DNA of 64,000 bases, taken from assembly GCF_024053505.1 (NCBI RefSeq), contig NZ_JAMXQS010000001.1:558001-622000 (forward strand). The letters are read 5' to 3'. The notes below the pieces were generated by a model. That model was not told where the DNA came from. It worked only from the letters and a program-made list of their open reading frames with translations, and searched no databases. Positions 8,889 through 18,916 of the stretch are shown here, piece by piece. The translations under genes and the position numbers were made by a program. How positions within the stretch are numbered: position 1 is the first letter of the stretch; every line of letters starts with the position of its first letter. This DNA is from Mesorhizobium liriopis. GTDB lineage: Bacteria > Pseudomonadota > Alphaproteobacteria > Rhizobiales > Rhizobiaceae.

Positions 8889-9482
8889 GCGGGTGCCTTT
8901 CAGGCGAATCGAGTGGGAGGCGCTGCGCGTGAGGCAGCGGAGGGGTCGGTCCGTCGTCGCACAATCAGCGCAATATGACCTGCGTAAGTTGCGCAAAACT
9001 TTCTCATCCGCGAAATAGTCGTATTATTCGGGGTTCAAGGGTCTCGGCCTTCGGCGGCGTGGCGTTTCGAGATGCTGCGTCACGAAATGCCGGATGCGCG
9101 TCGTCGCTGCCGCGCTCGGGTTTCGAGCCGGGGTATGGGGTGGTTCGGGTTCAGGAGACGGCGCATGGCGCTGGCCTCTGGACTTGAGTGAAGTGCATGA
9201 CCCGCGCCATGCGCCGCTTTCGGTGTTCTTGCCCTAGGTCCACAGAACGGGGCGTCACCCACCGCTCCTCACTTGGGGCCCGGACTTAGGGGCTCATCAC
9301 CCAGCCACGCTACGTTGGCACGACCAGTCCGGCACCGTCCGCCCCACAGATGCGCCGTCGCGACCTGGCTCCCGATGAAGCGGTGAGGGGAAATTAGCGG
9401 AAAGCGCGGAGGGGGTGGACGAAGAAAAAGCGGAAACGCGCGGATGCGGGGGATAGCTGCGGTGCGGCCGTGATTTCGTCCA
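8889..9482. other. 594-bp region without a convincing gene; holds a structured-RNA candidate
   Basis: This is the space between the chemoreceptor start and the nucleoside hydrolase stop. Short open frames here have no recognisable protein. The part from 9159 to 9390 is strongly self-complementary and is listed separately; the remainder (8889-9158) should contain the promoter of the chemoreceptor gene, but I see no clear -35/-10 pair. Confidence 0.6.
9159..9390 (-). ncRNA. Candidate structured non-coding RNA (identity unknown)
   Basis: Several mutually compatible helices lie in a gene-free region. A perfect 13-bp inverted repeat is CGGCGCATGGCGC (9159-9171) with its complement at 9204-9216. 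A long helix pairs CACCGCT..TCA..GGGGCC (from about 9260) with GGCTCC..TGA-AGCGGTG (to about 9385). Inside it CCGGACT pairs with AGTCCGG. Strand is uncertain; minus is favoured because both flanking genes run that way. I compared it from memory with SRP RNA, RNase P RNA and tmRNA and found none of their signature sequences; 6S RNA or a lineage-specific RNA remains possible. Boundaries are approximate. Confidence 0.45.
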
Positions 9483-10439
9483 TCACTGCGCGCGTGCGAG
9501 CGTTTCCGTGATCAGCGCCATGACCGCGCTTGCCGCGACGCCGACCGCGACCGTCTGTTCGGGCAGACCGTCCCATTCGCCCGGCGGGAAACGGCGACCA
9601 GCCGGCTTGAGGATGGTCTGGCCATCGGCGATGCCGCCGCAGACGACGCGCACCGCACCTTGCACGGTTTGGAAAAGGTCGGGCCGAACGAGGGCGACGC
9701 AGGCGCAGGTGTCGTGGACGAGCATGCCGTCTTCGAGGAGGTGGCCGTAGAAGCGGATGTAATCTTGCGAAAGCGCGTCGAGCAAAGCGAGGTCGGAGCC
9801 GCCGGCATCGCTCAAGGCGGCGAGTTCCGCGCGGGTCATCACCGTCTGGCCGGTGACGTCGAGGCCGATGACAGTCAGTTTCCACGGCGCTGTCGTGACC
9901 GCATCCGCCGCTTCCGGGTCGCCATGGATATTGGCTTCGGCCGCCGGCGACACGTTGCCGGGAACATGGAAGCTGCCGCCCATGATGACGACCTGTTTGA
10001 CCAGGCCGGCGATGGCCGGGTCACGCCGCAAGGCATTGGCGAGGTTGGTCATGCGGCCCACGGCGACGACCGAAACCTCGCCGGGATGGGCGTGGACGGT
10101 GTCGATGATGAATTGCGCGGCGTCTTCGTGATCGAGCGGGCGCGATGGCGGCGTGTCGGGAATGGGAATGTCGCCGAGGCCGTTTTCGCCGTGGACCATT
10201 ACCGGATAGGCGTGCGGGATGCGGGCCGGGTCGTAAGGCGTGCCGGCGCCGCGCGCGACCGGCGCGTCGATCCCGAAGGCTTCGCGTAAAAACAGCGCGT
10301 TGCGCGTGGTGTTCTCGATCGAGGCATTGCCGAAAACGGTGGTGACGCCGAGAAGCTCGACCTCGGGATGGCGATGCAGAAAGAGCAGCGCCATCGCGTC
10401 ATCGACGCCGGGATCGGTGTCGAAGATGACCTTATGCAT
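9483..10439 (-). CDS. Inosine/uridine-type nucleoside hydrolase
   Basis: Calcium-dependent N-ribohydrolase that splits nucleosides to base and ribose for salvage. The hallmark DTDPGVDDA is at residues 7-15, followed by GVTTVFGNAS and VAVGRMTNLANALR; IMGGSFHVPGNVSPAAEANI is the conserved calcium and substrate-loop segment. Its 318 residues fit the family. The exact base preference (purine or pyrimidine) cannot be read from the sequence. It is transcribed away from the iron transporter operon; no ribose transporter or kinase is adjacent, so its pathway partners lie elsewhere. Confidence 0.9.
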   Translation of the reverse strand: MHKVIFDTDPGVDDAMALLFLHRHPEVELLGVTTVFGNASIENTTRNALFLREAFGIDAPVARGAGTPYDPARIPHAYPVMVHGENGLGDIPIPDTPPSRPLDHEDAAQFIIDTVHAHPGEVSVVAVGRMTNLANALRRDPAIAGLVKQVVIMGGSFHVPGNVSPAAEANIHGDPEAADAVTTAPWKLTVIGLDVTGQTVMTRAELAALSDAGGSDLALLDALSQDYIRFYGHLLEDGMLVHDTCACVALVRPDLFQTVQGAVRVVCGGIADGQTILKPAGRRFPPGEWDGLPEQTVAVGVAASAVMALITETLARAQ

Positions 10440-10612
10440 GAAAGGTGGCCTTTGGGGACGAGGGAAAGGAGGCCGACCGGTGCTCGGGTATCATCATGTC
10501 CTTTCGGGAGATCGGTGCGCTGACGCTGGAGTGCCGTGCTGTCAATAGCGCGAGCGTGTATCAGTCTGACGCTTGCGGCTCGTTCGGGCGCGAGGCAGGC
10601 GCGCGGTTCGGC

Positions 10613-11686
10613 CTATGCCAGGGGATGAGCGCGGCCCGACACGGATACGCGCACGACCGCGCCCGTCTCGATGCCGTCGAAGCCGGCGCGGCGCAGGGTG
10701 AACCGCGGGGGGACGGCGCCGTTCGCTTCTCTCGGGTTCAGGATGTGCAGAACGAGCACCGTGGAGGCGCCGGCGAACTCGCAGGCGCAAACCTCGGCAT
10801 AGATGCCGGTGGAGGCGGCCTGCGCCTCGGCGCGGGTGGCGGGCTCCAGCGCGATCTGCTCGGGGCGCAGCATGATGCGGGCATGGGCGCCATTGGCCGG
10901 CGCGTGGGTGGCGAGGCGGCCGAGCGCGCAGTTGGCGCAGCCGTCCGCCACATGCGCGGGCAAGAGGATGGTTTCGCCCAGGAACTCGGCGACGGTGGCA
11001 TCCGTGGGACGGAAATAAAGATCGCGCGGGGTGCCCACCTGCGCGAACCGGCCATCGCGCATGACCGCGACCTGATCGGCGAAGGACAGCGCTTCGGCCT
11101 GATCGTGGGTGACGAGGATGGTGGTGACGCCGGCCTTTTCCAGAAGCTCGGCGACGACCTTGCGCATGGCGGCGCGAAGGCTGGTGTCGAGCGCGGAGAA
11201 GGGCTCGTCGAGCAGCATCAGGTGCGGCTTGCGGGCGAGCGCGCGGGCGAGCGCGACGCGCTGTTGCTGGCCGCCGGACAGTTCGTGCGGCCAGCGGGAC
11301 AGCATGGCGCTTTTCAGGCCGACGGTCTCGGCGAGCTCGGCAATGCGGGCGGCGCGGTCGGGCTCTGATTTCGGGATGCCGAAGCCGATATTCTCGGCGA
11401 TGGTGAGATGCGGAAAGAGTGCGCCGTCCTGCGACACCACGCCGACGCCGCGCATATGTGCAGGCAGAGCGGTGCGGTTCTCGGCGAGCGCCTGGCCATC
11501 GAGCAGGATGCGGCCGCTGTCAGGCGTCTCGAAGCCGGCGATGAGGCGCAGAAGCGTGGTCTTTCCGCAGCCCGAGGGACCGACAATGGCCGTGCGCGTG
11601 CCGCTGCGGACATGAAGGTCGATGCCGTCGAGCGCCTTGACGGGGCCGTAGGCTTTGGCGAGGCCGGAAACGTCCAGAACGCTCAT
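10613..11686 (-). CDS. fbpC: Ferric iron ABC transporter, ATP-binding protein
   Basis: ATPase that powers uptake of Fe3+ through the FbpB permease. It has 357 residues. Walker A GPSGCGKT is at residues 36-43, the signature is LSGGQQQR, Walker B is LMLLDEP, with D-loop SALD and switch His in [17 protein letters not shown]-terminal TOBE-like beta domain begins near residue 240, as in FbpC/AfuC and related importers. Its ATG (11686) overlaps the permease stop by four bases (ATGA), so translation is coupled. The iron assignment comes from the linked binding protein and the RirA-like site before it. Confidence 0.9.
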   Translation of the reverse strand: MSVLDVSGLAKAYGPVKALDGIDLHVRSGTRTAIVGPSGCGKTTLLRLIAGFETPDSGRILLDGQALAENRTALPAHMRGVGVVSQDGALFPHLTIAENIGFGIPKSEPDRAARIAELAETVGLKSAMLSRWPHELSGGQQQRVALARALARKPHLMLLDEPFSALDTSLRAAMRKVVAELLEKAGVTTILVTHDQAEALSFADQVAVMRDGRFAQVGTPRDLYFRPTDATVAEFLGETILLPAHVADGCANCALGRLATHAPANGAHARIMLRPEQIALEPATRAEAQAASTGIYAEVCACEFAGASTVLVLHILNPREANGAVPPRFTLRRAGFDGIETGAVVRVSVSGRAHPLA

Positions 11687-13251
11687 CGGCCGGCCATGCG
11701 TTTGGACTGGTGAAACAGAAGAGCCGTGAGCGGCAGCGAAAGCACGACCATGGCAAGCGCGTAAGGCGCGGCCGCCGCGTAGTCGAGTTCGCCCGACAGC
11801 GACCAGAACTGCATGGCGAGCGTGCGCGTGCCGTTGGGCGCGAGCATCTGGGTCGCGGTCAGCTCGTTGACGATGCCGAGCGCCACCAGCGCCATGCCGG
11901 CCGCCGCGCCGGGCGCGGACAGGCGGATCGTGGTGATCCAGAGCGACGACCATGGGCGTCGGCCGAGGCTGGCCGCCGCCTGTTCGAGCTCGACGGGCGC
12001 CTGCGCGATGCTGGCACGCAAGGAAAGGATCGCGCGCGGCAGAAACATCAGCGCGTAGGCGACGAGGATCGTGAAGACGGTCTGGTAGAGTGGATGAAGG
12101 AAGCGCACGGCGACCGAGACGAGGGCGAGCGCGAAGACCGCACTCGGCAGCGCACCGACGAGGTAGTTGCAGGCTTCCGCGAAACGCGACAGGCGGCCGG
12201 GACGGCGGACGGTGAGCCATGCTGTGGGGATGGCCGCCGTGATCGCGAGCAACCCGCCGAGGACGGCGAGAAGCAGGGTCTGGCCGAGCGTGGAAAGGAT
12301 CAGGCTCCACTGCCAGATCTCGCTGCCGCCTTTTTCGAGCCAGCCCAAGATGGTGACGAAGGGTACGCCGAGGGCGAGGGCAGTCGTGAGAAGCGGCAAG
12401 GCGAGGCAGGGCAGGGTGAAGCGGCCCAGCCGCGCGCGGGGTGCGGTGCGGGCAGCACCCGAACCGACGCGCGCATAGCGCTCATCGCCGCGCCAAAGGG
12501 TGTCGAGCGCCAGCAGGCCGAGGCAGCAGGTGACGAGCACGCCGGCCAGCATGTTGCCCGCAGCACCATTGAAGGTGGACTGGAACTGGTCGACGATGGC
12601 GGTCGTGAAGGTGTCGAACCGGATCATCGCGAAGAGCCCGTATTCGGCCAGCAGATGCAGCGCCACAAGCAGCGCGCCGCCGGAAAGTGCCAGGCGCAGT
12701 TGCGGCAGCGTCACGCGGCGAAAGACTTCAAAGGGCGACAGGCCGAGCGAGGCGGCGCTGTCTTCCAAAGCGGGATCGAGCCGGCGGAAAGTGGCGGCGA
12801 GCGGCAGATACATGAAGGGGAAGTAGGCAAGCACGGAAACGAGCACGCCGCCGGCCAGACCGTGGAGGCCGGGCGCGAGGCTGACCCAGGCATAGCTCTG
12901 CACGAAGGCGGGAACGGCGAGCGGGGCGACCGCGAGCCATGCCCAGAGCTTCGCGGCGGGCAGGTCGCTGCGCTCGGTGAGCCATGCGAGGGCAAGCGCG
13001 AGGCTGCCGGAAAGCGGCACGGCGAGGAGGATCAGCAGGACCGTGTTGACGAGCAGTTCGCCGACGCGGGCGCGGAAGATCAGCGTGGCGGCGGTCGCCC
13101 AGCCGGTCTCAGCCGCCGACCAGAGAATGAAGGCGAAGGGCAGAAGCGCAACGAGCGTGACGAGGAGTGCGGCAAGCGCCATCCACGGCATGCGAAGGGT
13201 GCGCAGGCGCGGAGCGGGAAGGGGGGCGAGAGCGAGTTCGGCGGCGGGCAT
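11683..13251 (-). CDS. fbpB: Ferric iron ABC transporter, two-domain permease
   Basis: Inner-membrane permease of 522 residues made of two homologous six-helix halves, the FbpB/SfuB layout in which one chain replaces a dimer. The segments [20 protein letters not shown] and [19 protein letters not shown] are typical helices. EAA-type loops are visible in each half ([18 protein letters not shown] and [18 protein letters not shown]). The ATG at 13251 is chosen because GGAGCG lies upstream; ATG codons 15 and 57 bases earlier lack this. A 29-bp hairpin separates it from fbpA, suggesting less permease than binding protein is made. Confidence 0.9.
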   Translation of the reverse strand: MPAAELALAPLPAPRLRTLRMPWMALAALLVTLVALLPFAFILWSAAETGWATAATLIFRARVGELLVNTVLLILLAVPLSGSLALALAWLTERSDLPAAKLWAWLAVAPLAVPAFVQSYAWVSLAPGLHGLAGGVLVSVLAYFPFMYLPLAATFRRLDPALEDSAASLGLSPFEVFRRVTLPQLRLALSGGALLVALHLLAEYGLFAMIRFDTFTTAIVDQFQSTFNGAAGNMLAGVLVTCCLGLLALDTLWRGDERYARVGSGAARTAPRARLGRFTLPCLALPLLTTALALGVPFVTILGWLEKGGSEIWQWSLILSTLGQTLLLAVLGGLLAITAAIPTAWLTVRRPGRLSRFAEACNYLVGALPSAVFALALVSVAVRFLHPLYQTVFTILVAYALMFLPRAILSLRASIAQAPVELEQAAASLGRRPWSSLWITTIRLSAPGAAAGMALVALGIVNELTATQMLAPNGTRTLAMQFWSLSGELDYAAAAPYALAMVVLSLPLTALLFHQSKRMAGR

Positions 13252-13291
13252 GGTCAGGCGCTCCATGCCGGTCCACAAGCCGACATGGCAA

Positions 13292-13320
13292 GACCGCAGC
13301 GGGCACAAGCCGCTGCGGTC
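13292..13320 (-). other. Intercistronic hairpin between fbpA and fbpB
   Basis: GACCGCAGCG pairs with CGCTGCGGTC across a nine-base loop. There is no T-run, so it is more likely an mRNA-stabilising or partly attenuating stem that lets the binding protein be made in excess of the permease. Confidence 0.6.
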
Positions 13321-13359
13321 CGGTTCGTTGGGGGGAAAGTGATCACCGGCGGTGACGTG

Positions 13360-14373
13360 TTACAGGATGCCTGCCGCGTTCATCAGCTCGATCACCTTCG
13401 GGCTGTTGAGCTTGGAGGGCTCGACCTTCGGCGCGTCGAGCTGGTCGAGCGGCACGAGCTTGGGGTTGGAGGCGGCGCCATTGCCGACCGCATATTCAAA
13501 GGACGTGCCGTTCTTCAGGATCTCCTGGCCGCCCTTGCCCGAGACCCATTTCAGGAAGGCCTGCGCCTCCTTGGGGTGCTTGGAGGTGGCGAGCACGCCC
13601 CCGCCCGAGATCGAGACGAAGGCGCCCGGATCCTGGTTGCGGAAATAATGCAGGCCGACATTGCCGCTGTTCTCGCCGGTCTTCGCCTGATCGCCGAACC
13701 AGTAGTAATGATAGATCACGCCGCCTTCGATCTGGCCGGCATTCACCGCCTTCATGACGGTGCTGTTGCCGCGATAAGGCTTGAAGTTGGCCTTCATGCC
13801 CTTGAGCCAGGCGGCGGTCGCCTCCTCGCCCTTCAGTTCGAGTAGCGCGGAAACGATCGCCTGGAAGTCGGCACCGGCCGGTGAGGCGGCCCAGCGGCCG
13901 TTCCATGCCGGATCGGCCAGCTCCACCAGCGATTTCGGCAGCTTGTCCTCGGAGAGCTTGGTCTTGTCATAGGCGAACACGGTGGAACGCGCGGCGATGC
14001 CGATCCATTTGCCGCTCGCGGGGCGGAACTGTTCGGGCACCTGCGCGAGCGTGTCGGCGTCCACCGGTGCGAAAAGGCCTGCCGCCTCGACCTGCGCCAT
14101 GGCGGGTGAGTTCTCGGTCAGGAAGATGTCGGCTGGCGAAAGATCGGCTTCGGCGACGATCTGGTTGGCGAACTCGCTGTCGCCGCCATCGCGCACCGTG
14201 ACCTTGATGCCGGTCTCCTTGGTGAACGCATCGGTCCACTCCTTGGTGAGGCTCTGGTGCTGGGCGTTGTAGATGACGAGGCCCCCGGGGGCATCCGAGG
14301 CGTCCTGCGCAAGCGCGGCCGATACGAGAGCGCTCGACGCGAGCGCGATGGTGAGCGTAAAAAGGGATTTCAA
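13360..14373 (-). CDS. fbpA: Ferric iron ABC transporter, periplasmic binding protein
   Basis: Captures Fe3+ in the periplasm and delivers it to FbpB. It has 337 residues. A signal peptide is clear (MKSLFTLTIALASSALVSAA, cleavage after ALAQ or nearby). The mature protein opens GGLVIYNAQHQSLTKEW, typical of the FbpA/FutA family. The paired tyrosines that bind iron appear in GGVIYHYYWFGD in the C-lobe. It is the first gene of the operon and lies 53 bases downstream of a TGA-N9-TCA site, so repression by RirA when iron is plentiful is likely. Confidence 0.92.
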   Translation of the reverse strand: MKSLFTLTIALASSALVSAALAQDASDAPGGLVIYNAQHQSLTKEWTDAFTKETGIKVTVRDGGDSEFANQIVAEADLSPADIFLTENSPAMAQVEAAGLFAPVDADTLAQVPEQFRPASGKWIGIAARSTVFAYDKTKLSEDKLPKSLVELADPAWNGRWAASPAGADFQAIVSALLELKGEEATAAWLKGMKANFKPYRGNSTVMKAVNAGQIEGGVIYHYYWFGDQAKTGENSGNVGLHYFRNQDPGAFVSISGGGVLATSKHPKEAQAFLKWVSGKGGQEILKNGTSFEYAVGNGAASNPKLVPLDQLDAPKVEPSKLNSPKVIELMNAAGIL

Positions 14374-14426
14374 AGGCAGACCCTCAAGCGAGCGTGAAAT
14401 GCCCGGCCGTTAAAACCACGATTTGA

Positions 14427-14441
14427 TGACAAAGCAAGTCA
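14427..14441 (-). promoter_or_regulatory. RirA-like iron-responsive operator before fbpA
   Basis: TGACAAAGCAAGTCA fits the TGA-N9-TCA iron-responsive operator known for RirA in rhizobia. It lies 54-68 bases upstream of the fbpA start. Only half-site conservation is seen; binding is inferred. Confidence 0.6.
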
Positions 14442-14590
14442 ACTTACGTCGAACGCAGCGGCAAATTTCGCTGTGGGGCGGAAAGAGGTCGTCGCGTCGG
14501 TGCCGGCCGAGGGGGCGGCTCCGGGTCACAACCGGTCTCGCGTGACAGGCGCGACCGGAAGCGATTGTTCGGAAGGGAGGGCGGTCGCCG

Positions 14591-16024
14591 TCACACGAGC
14601 TTGAGCAACTCGTCGAGCGACTTCTTGGCGTCGCCGTAGAACATGCGGGTGTTCTCCTTGAAGAAGAGCGGATTCTCGATGCCGGAATAGCCGGTGCCCT
14701 GGCCGCGTTTGGATACGAAGACGCGCCGCGCCTTCCACACCTCGATGACGGGCATGCCGGCAATGGGCGAGTTCGGATCTTCCTCGGCGGCTGGATTGAC
14801 GATGTCGTTCGCACCGATGACGATGGCGACATCGGTCGAGGGGAAGTCCTCGTTGATCTCGTCCATTTCGAGAACGATGTCGTAGGGCACCTTGGCTTCG
14901 GCGAGGAGCACGTTCATGTGGCCCGGCAGGCGCCCGGCGACAGGGTGGATGGCGAAGCGCACGGTCTTGCCTTTGGCGCGCAGGCGGCGCGTCAGTTCCG
15001 AGATCGACCCTTGCGCCTGCGCCACGGCGAGCCCGTAACCGGGCACGATGACGACCGAATCCGCATCGTCTAGCGCTTGGGCGACGCCGTCGGCGTCGAT
15101 AGCGACCTGTTCGCCTGAGATCTCCTGCGCCGGACCCGCCGTGCCGCCCCAGCCGCCGAGAATGACGGACACGAAGTTGCGGTTCATGGCACGGCACATG
15201 ATGTAGGACAGGATCGCGCCCGACGAGCCGACCAGCGCGCCCGTGACGATCAGAAGATCGTTGGACAGGGTGAAGCCGATGGCCGCCGCCGCCCAGCCGG
15301 AATAGCTGTTGAGCATCGACACGACGACCGGCATGTCCGCGCCGCCGATCGCCATGATCAGGTGCCAGCCCAGCGCGCCGGCGAGCAGGGCGACGAGCAG
15401 CAGCGTCCAGAGGCCCGCGCCGTTGAAGTAGAGGATGCCGAGAAGGAGCGCGATCGCCACGCCGCCAAGGTTGATCGCGTGCCGGTTGGGCAGCACCAGC
15501 GCCTTGGAGTCGAGGCGTCCCGACAGTTTGCCATAGGCGACCACGGAGCCGGAAAAGGTGAGCGCGCCGATGAAGACGCCGAGAAAGACCTCGACGCGCA
15601 TGATCGCGAGCTCGACCGGCGTCTTGTGCGCGAGGGTCGCGGCGAAGCCGGTCAGCGTTTCGGCCGTGCCCGTGCCGAGCGCGTAGGCCGCGCGGCCGGC
15701 TTCGATGTCTGCATTGAAGCCGATGACGACGGCGGCCAGCCCGACGAATGAGTGGAGTGCCGCGACGAGCTCGGGCATCTGCGTCATCTGTACCCGGCCG
15801 GCAAGCCAGCCGCCGGAGACGGCGCCGATGACGATGAGCGGAGCGACCAGCCAGACCGCGCCGACCCCCGGACCGGTGATCGTGGCGACGACAGCGAGCG
15901 CCATGCCCGCGATGCCGTACCAGACGGCGCGCTTCGCACTTTCCTGGTTCGACAAGCCGCCCAGTGACAGGATGAAGAGAATGGAGGCGACGAGATAGGA
16001 CGCGCCGACGAGACCTTGGCTCAT
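14591..16024 (-). CDS. pntB: NAD(P) transhydrogenase beta subunit
   Basis: Membrane subunit of the proton-pumping transhydrogenase, which uses the proton gradient to make NADPH from NADH and NADP+. It has 477 residues. The N-terminal half is a set of hydrophobic helices ([20 protein letters not shown] first); the C-terminal third is the soluble NADP-binding domain, with [34 protein letters not shown] and [12 protein letters not shown], and ends at the [10 protein letters not shown] and [10 protein letters not shown] motifs. It begins 16 bases after pntA, so both form one operon. Confidence 0.95.
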   Translation of the reverse strand: MSQGLVGASYLVASILFILSLGGLSNQESAKRAVWYGIAGMALAVVATITGPGVGAVWLVAPLIVIGAVSGGWLAGRVQMTQMPELVAALHSFVGLAAVVIGFNADIEAGRAAYALGTGTAETLTGFAATLAHKTPVELAIMRVEVFLGVFIGALTFSGSVVAYGKLSGRLDSKALVLPNRHAINLGGVAIALLLGILYFNGAGLWTLLLVALLAGALGWHLIMAIGGADMPVVVSMLNSYSGWAAAAIGFTLSNDLLIVTGALVGSSGAILSYIMCRAMNRNFVSVILGGWGGTAGPAQEISGEQVAIDADGVAQALDDADSVVIVPGYGLAVAQAQGSISELTRRLRAKGKTVRFAIHPVAGRLPGHMNVLLAEAKVPYDIVLEMDEINEDFPSTDVAIVIGANDIVNPAAEEDPNSPIAGMPVIEVWKARRVFVSKRGQGTGYSGIENPLFFKENTRMFYGDAKKSLDELLKLV

Positions 16025-16040
16025 GGGAGAGGCTCCGCGC

Positions 16041-17609
16041 TCAGCTTTTCTGGAACATCTTCAGCATCCGGCGGGTGACCAGAAAGCCGCCGAAGATGTT
16101 GACCGATGCCATGAGGATCGAAAGTCCCGCCAGGATCGACACGATCCAGCTGGAAGAGCCGAACTGCAGCAATGCGCCGAGGATGATGATGGACGACACC
16201 GCGTTGGTCACCGCCATCAGCGGCGTGTGCAGCGCGTGGGAAACGTTCCAGATCACGTGATAGCCGACAAAGCAGGACAGCGCGAACACGACGAGATGCT
16301 GAAGGAAGCTGGGCGGCGCGACGAGGCCGATCAGCATCAGGATCACCGCTCCCACGACCAGCAGGAGGATCTGATTTTGCCCGGCCTTGCGGGCCTGTGC
16401 GGCCTCGCGTGCGGCTTTCGCGGCTGGCGTTTCCTCGACGGCCTTCCTGGGTGCCTGTTTGGCGATGGCCTGGATTTTGGACGGCGGGGGCGGATAGGTG
16501 ATCGCGCCCGCATGGGTGACGACCGCGCCGCGGATCACGTCATCGTCCATGTCGACCACCGGAACGCCGTTCTTGGCAGGCGTCAGGTCGTCCATCATGT
16601 GGCGGATATTGGTGGCGTAGAGCGTGGAGGCCTGCGTGGCCATGCGGCTGGGATAGTCGGTGTAGCCGACGACGCGCACGCCGTTCGGCGTCTCGATGAC
16701 CTCGCCGGGCACCGTCAGGTCGCAGTTGCCGCCGCGTTCGGCCGCGAGATCGACGACGACCGAGCCGGGCTTCATCAGCGCCACCATGTCGGCCAGCCAG
16801 AGCTTGGGCGCATCGCGGCCGGGGATCAGGGCAGTGGTGATGACGATATCGACTTCCGGGGCCTGCGCGCGAAAAAGCTCCAGCTGCTTGGCGCGGAATT
16901 CAGGGCTCGACGGGGCCGCATAGCCACCGGTCGCCGCGCCATCCGTGGCTTCGGCAAAATCGAGAAAAAGGAACTCGGCGCCCATGGACTGGATCTGCTC
17001 GGCCACTTCTGGCCGGACGTCGAAGGCGCGCACCTGTGCGCCGAGCGACTGCGCCGTGCCGATGGCCGCAAGGCCTGCGACACCGGCACCGATGACGAGC
17101 ACGCGGGCGGGCGGCACTTTGCCTGCCGCTGTGATCTGGCCGGTGAAGAAGCGCCCGAACTGGTTGCCGGCCTCGATCACCGCGCGATAGCCGGCGATGT
17201 TGGCCATGGAGGACAGTGCATCCATCTTCTGCGCGCGGCTGATGCGCGGCACCATGTCCATGGCGATGGCCGTGACGCCGCGCGCACTCAGGGATTCCAG
17301 CAGATCGGGATTCTGCGCGGGATAAAGAAACGAGATCAGGATCTGCCCGTCCCGGGTTCTCTCGACCTCTTCGCTGTCGGGGGCGCGGACCTTGGCGACG
17401 ATGTCGGCTTCGGCCCAGAGCGTGGCGGCATCGGGCACGACGCGCGCGCCGGCCGCCTCATAGGCCGCATCGGGAATACGCGCCTCCGAGCCCGCACCGG
17501 TCTCGACGAGGCATTCATAGCCGAGTTTGGTGAGCCTGCCGACGCTTTCAGGCGTCAGCGCGACGCGCCGCTCGCCTTCGCTCCGTTCCTTGGGCGCTCC
17601 GAACTTCAT
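16041..17609 (-). CDS. pntA: NAD(P) transhydrogenase alpha subunit, fused form
   Basis: NAD-binding alpha subunit of the proton-pumping transhydrogenase. The alanine-dehydrogenase-like N-domain begins [20 protein letters not shown] and includes the nucleotide motif [17 protein letters not shown]. From about residue 400 an Ala/Lys-rich linker leads to four membrane helices ([17 protein letters not shown] first), ending [19 protein letters not shown]. Many alphaproteobacteria split this protein into PntAA and PntAB; here it is a single 522-residue chain like that of E. coli (about 510). The ATG at 17609 is chosen for this match; an ATG ten codons upstream is possible. Confidence 0.92.
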   Translation of the reverse strand: MKFGAPKERSEGERRVALTPESVGRLTKLGYECLVETGAGSEARIPDAAYEAAGARVVPDAATLWAEADIVAKVRAPDSEEVERTRDGQILISFLYPAQNPDLLESLSARGVTAIAMDMVPRISRAQKMDALSSMANIAGYRAVIEAGNQFGRFFTGQITAAGKVPPARVLVIGAGVAGLAAIGTAQSLGAQVRAFDVRPEVAEQIQSMGAEFLFLDFAEATDGAATGGYAAPSSPEFRAKQLELFRAQAPEVDIVITTALIPGRDAPKLWLADMVALMKPGSVVVDLAAERGGNCDLTVPGEVIETPNGVRVVGYTDYPSRMATQASTLYATNIRHMMDDLTPAKNGVPVVDMDDDVIRGAVVTHAGAITYPPPPSKIQAIAKQAPRKAVEETPAAKAAREAAQARKAGQNQILLLVVGAVILMLIGLVAPPSFLQHLVVFALSCFVGYHVIWNVSHALHTPLMAVTNAVSSIIILGALLQFGSSSWIVSILAGLSILMASVNIFGGFLVTRRMLKMFQKS

Positions 17610-17782
17610 TCTGTTGTCCGTTGGTTCGGCGCGCGGCATCACCCTGCTGAAGGCGTCGCGTGCGGTCTGATAAATCGGTCAAGGTCTTTTAAGCAGGCGG
17701 GAGCCTCGGTCAACCGATTGCCCACGACTATCAACGGTTCGCTTGTGCCGCGACGCGAAAGCGCCAGTTGCATGGCGCCGTT

Positions 17783-18691
17783 TCAGCGGCCGGGTCGTTC
17801 CACCACATAGCCTGCCGCTGCCATGACGCGCAGCAGTTCCTTGTGACCGACCTTGGCCATTTCGAGCGGCGGGTTGGCGATGGGGTCCTGCTCGGCTTCG
17901 ACCACGAACCAGCCTTCGTAACCGTAGGAAGCGAGCTTCTTGACGATCGCCTCGAAATCGAGCGATCCGTCGCCCGGCACGGTGAAGGCACCCTTGACCA
18001 CTGCGTCTAGGAAGCTGTCGCGCGACCAGTCGAGGCCGTCCAGAACGGACTGGCGGACATCCTTGGTATGCACGTGGCTGATGCGGGCATGGTGGTTGTC
18101 GATCATGCGGAGCACGTCGCCGCCGGCAAAGGCCATGTGGCCGGCATCGTAGAGAAGCGGCAGGGCCTCGCCCGAATGCTTCATCAGAAGATCGACATCC
18201 TGTTCGGATTCGATGGGGGCCGCCATGTGGTGGTGGTAGGAGATCGGCATGCCTTCTCCTGCGCACCATTCGGCAAAGGCGGTCAGCTTGCGGCCATAGG
18301 CCTTGATCTCGTCCTCGGAAAGCTTGCGGCGCGTGGCAAGCGGAGCCGAGCGGTCGCCCTGGATGGTGCCGGCAGTTTCGCCGTAGACGATGCACGGTGC
18401 ACTGACCGCCTTGAACAGCGCCATCTGCGGCGCGATGCGGTCCTTTTCCCGCTCGATGTCGCCATCGAGCAAAAGGCCCGAGAACCAGCCACCGCAGACC
18501 GCCATGCCATGGGCATCGAGAATGGGCTTGAGAACGGCGGGATCCAAGGGAAAACGACGGCCTGTCTCCATGCCGGTGAAGCCCGCCTCGCGCGCCTCGC
18601 TGAGGCATCCCTCCAACGAGATGTCGCCGCTCAATTCGGCAAGATCGTCGTTCCACCACGCGATGGGCGCAATTCCGAGTTTCGCCTTCAT
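17783..18691 (-). CDS. iolE: Myo-inosose-2 dehydratase
   Basis: Second step of myo-inositol breakdown: dehydration of scyllo-inosose (2-keto-myo-inositol). It is a 302-residue TIM-barrel enzyme of the xylose-isomerase-like superfamily. The N-terminus MKAKLGIAPIAWWNDDLAEL, the GMETGRRFP segment, VCGGWFSGLLLDGD, YHHHMAAPIESE and the C-terminal GSLDFEAIV and GWFVVEAEQDP blocks match rhizobial IolE closely. The usual partners iolB, iolC, iolD and the repressor iolR are not adjacent, so this copy is separated from the rest of the pathway. Confidence 0.92.
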   Translation of the reverse strand: MKAKLGIAPIAWWNDDLAELSGDISLEGCLSEAREAGFTGMETGRRFPLDPAVLKPILDAHGMAVCGGWFSGLLLDGDIEREKDRIAPQMALFKAVSAPCIVYGETAGTIQGDRSAPLATRRKLSEDEIKAYGRKLTAFAEWCAGEGMPISYHHHMAAPIESEQDVDLLMKHSGEALPLLYDAGHMAFAGGDVLRMIDNHHARISHVHTKDVRQSVLDGLDWSRDSFLDAVVKGAFTVPGDGSLDFEAIVKKLASYGYEGWFVVEAEQDPIANPPLEMAKVGHKELLRVMAAAGYVVERPGR

Positions 18692-18832
18692 ATCACTCCT
18701 CCCGATACTGTCGGGCTCTTATGGAATGCACACCGACAAATCAATCTGAGCGGACGAGACGTTGCGAAAATAAGTGGAATGAAACGTGTGGTTCGTTTGA
18801 ATGGCGAACTGCTGACCCCTGAGGGCCGAAAG

Positions 18833-18865
18833 AAAAACGGCTGCGAGCTTCACAACGCGCAGCCG
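18833..18865 (-). terminator. Terminator after wrbA
   Basis: On the minus strand CGGCTGCG and CGCAGCCG form an 8-bp stem (18838-18865) followed by TTTTTCTTT, about 50 bases past the wrbA stop. Confidence 0.75.
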
Positions 18866-18916
18866 CTTGGTCGTGTGCAGTCTTCGACCCGCTCGAAAGC
18901 GGGGCGGGGGGTAGGC

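Noticed and set aside
9159-9390. Assignment as tmRNA or RNase P RNA
   Set aside because: No tag peptide frame like ANDNYAEARLAA, no GGTTCGA T-loop with CCA, and no GAGGAAAGTCCGGGC segment.
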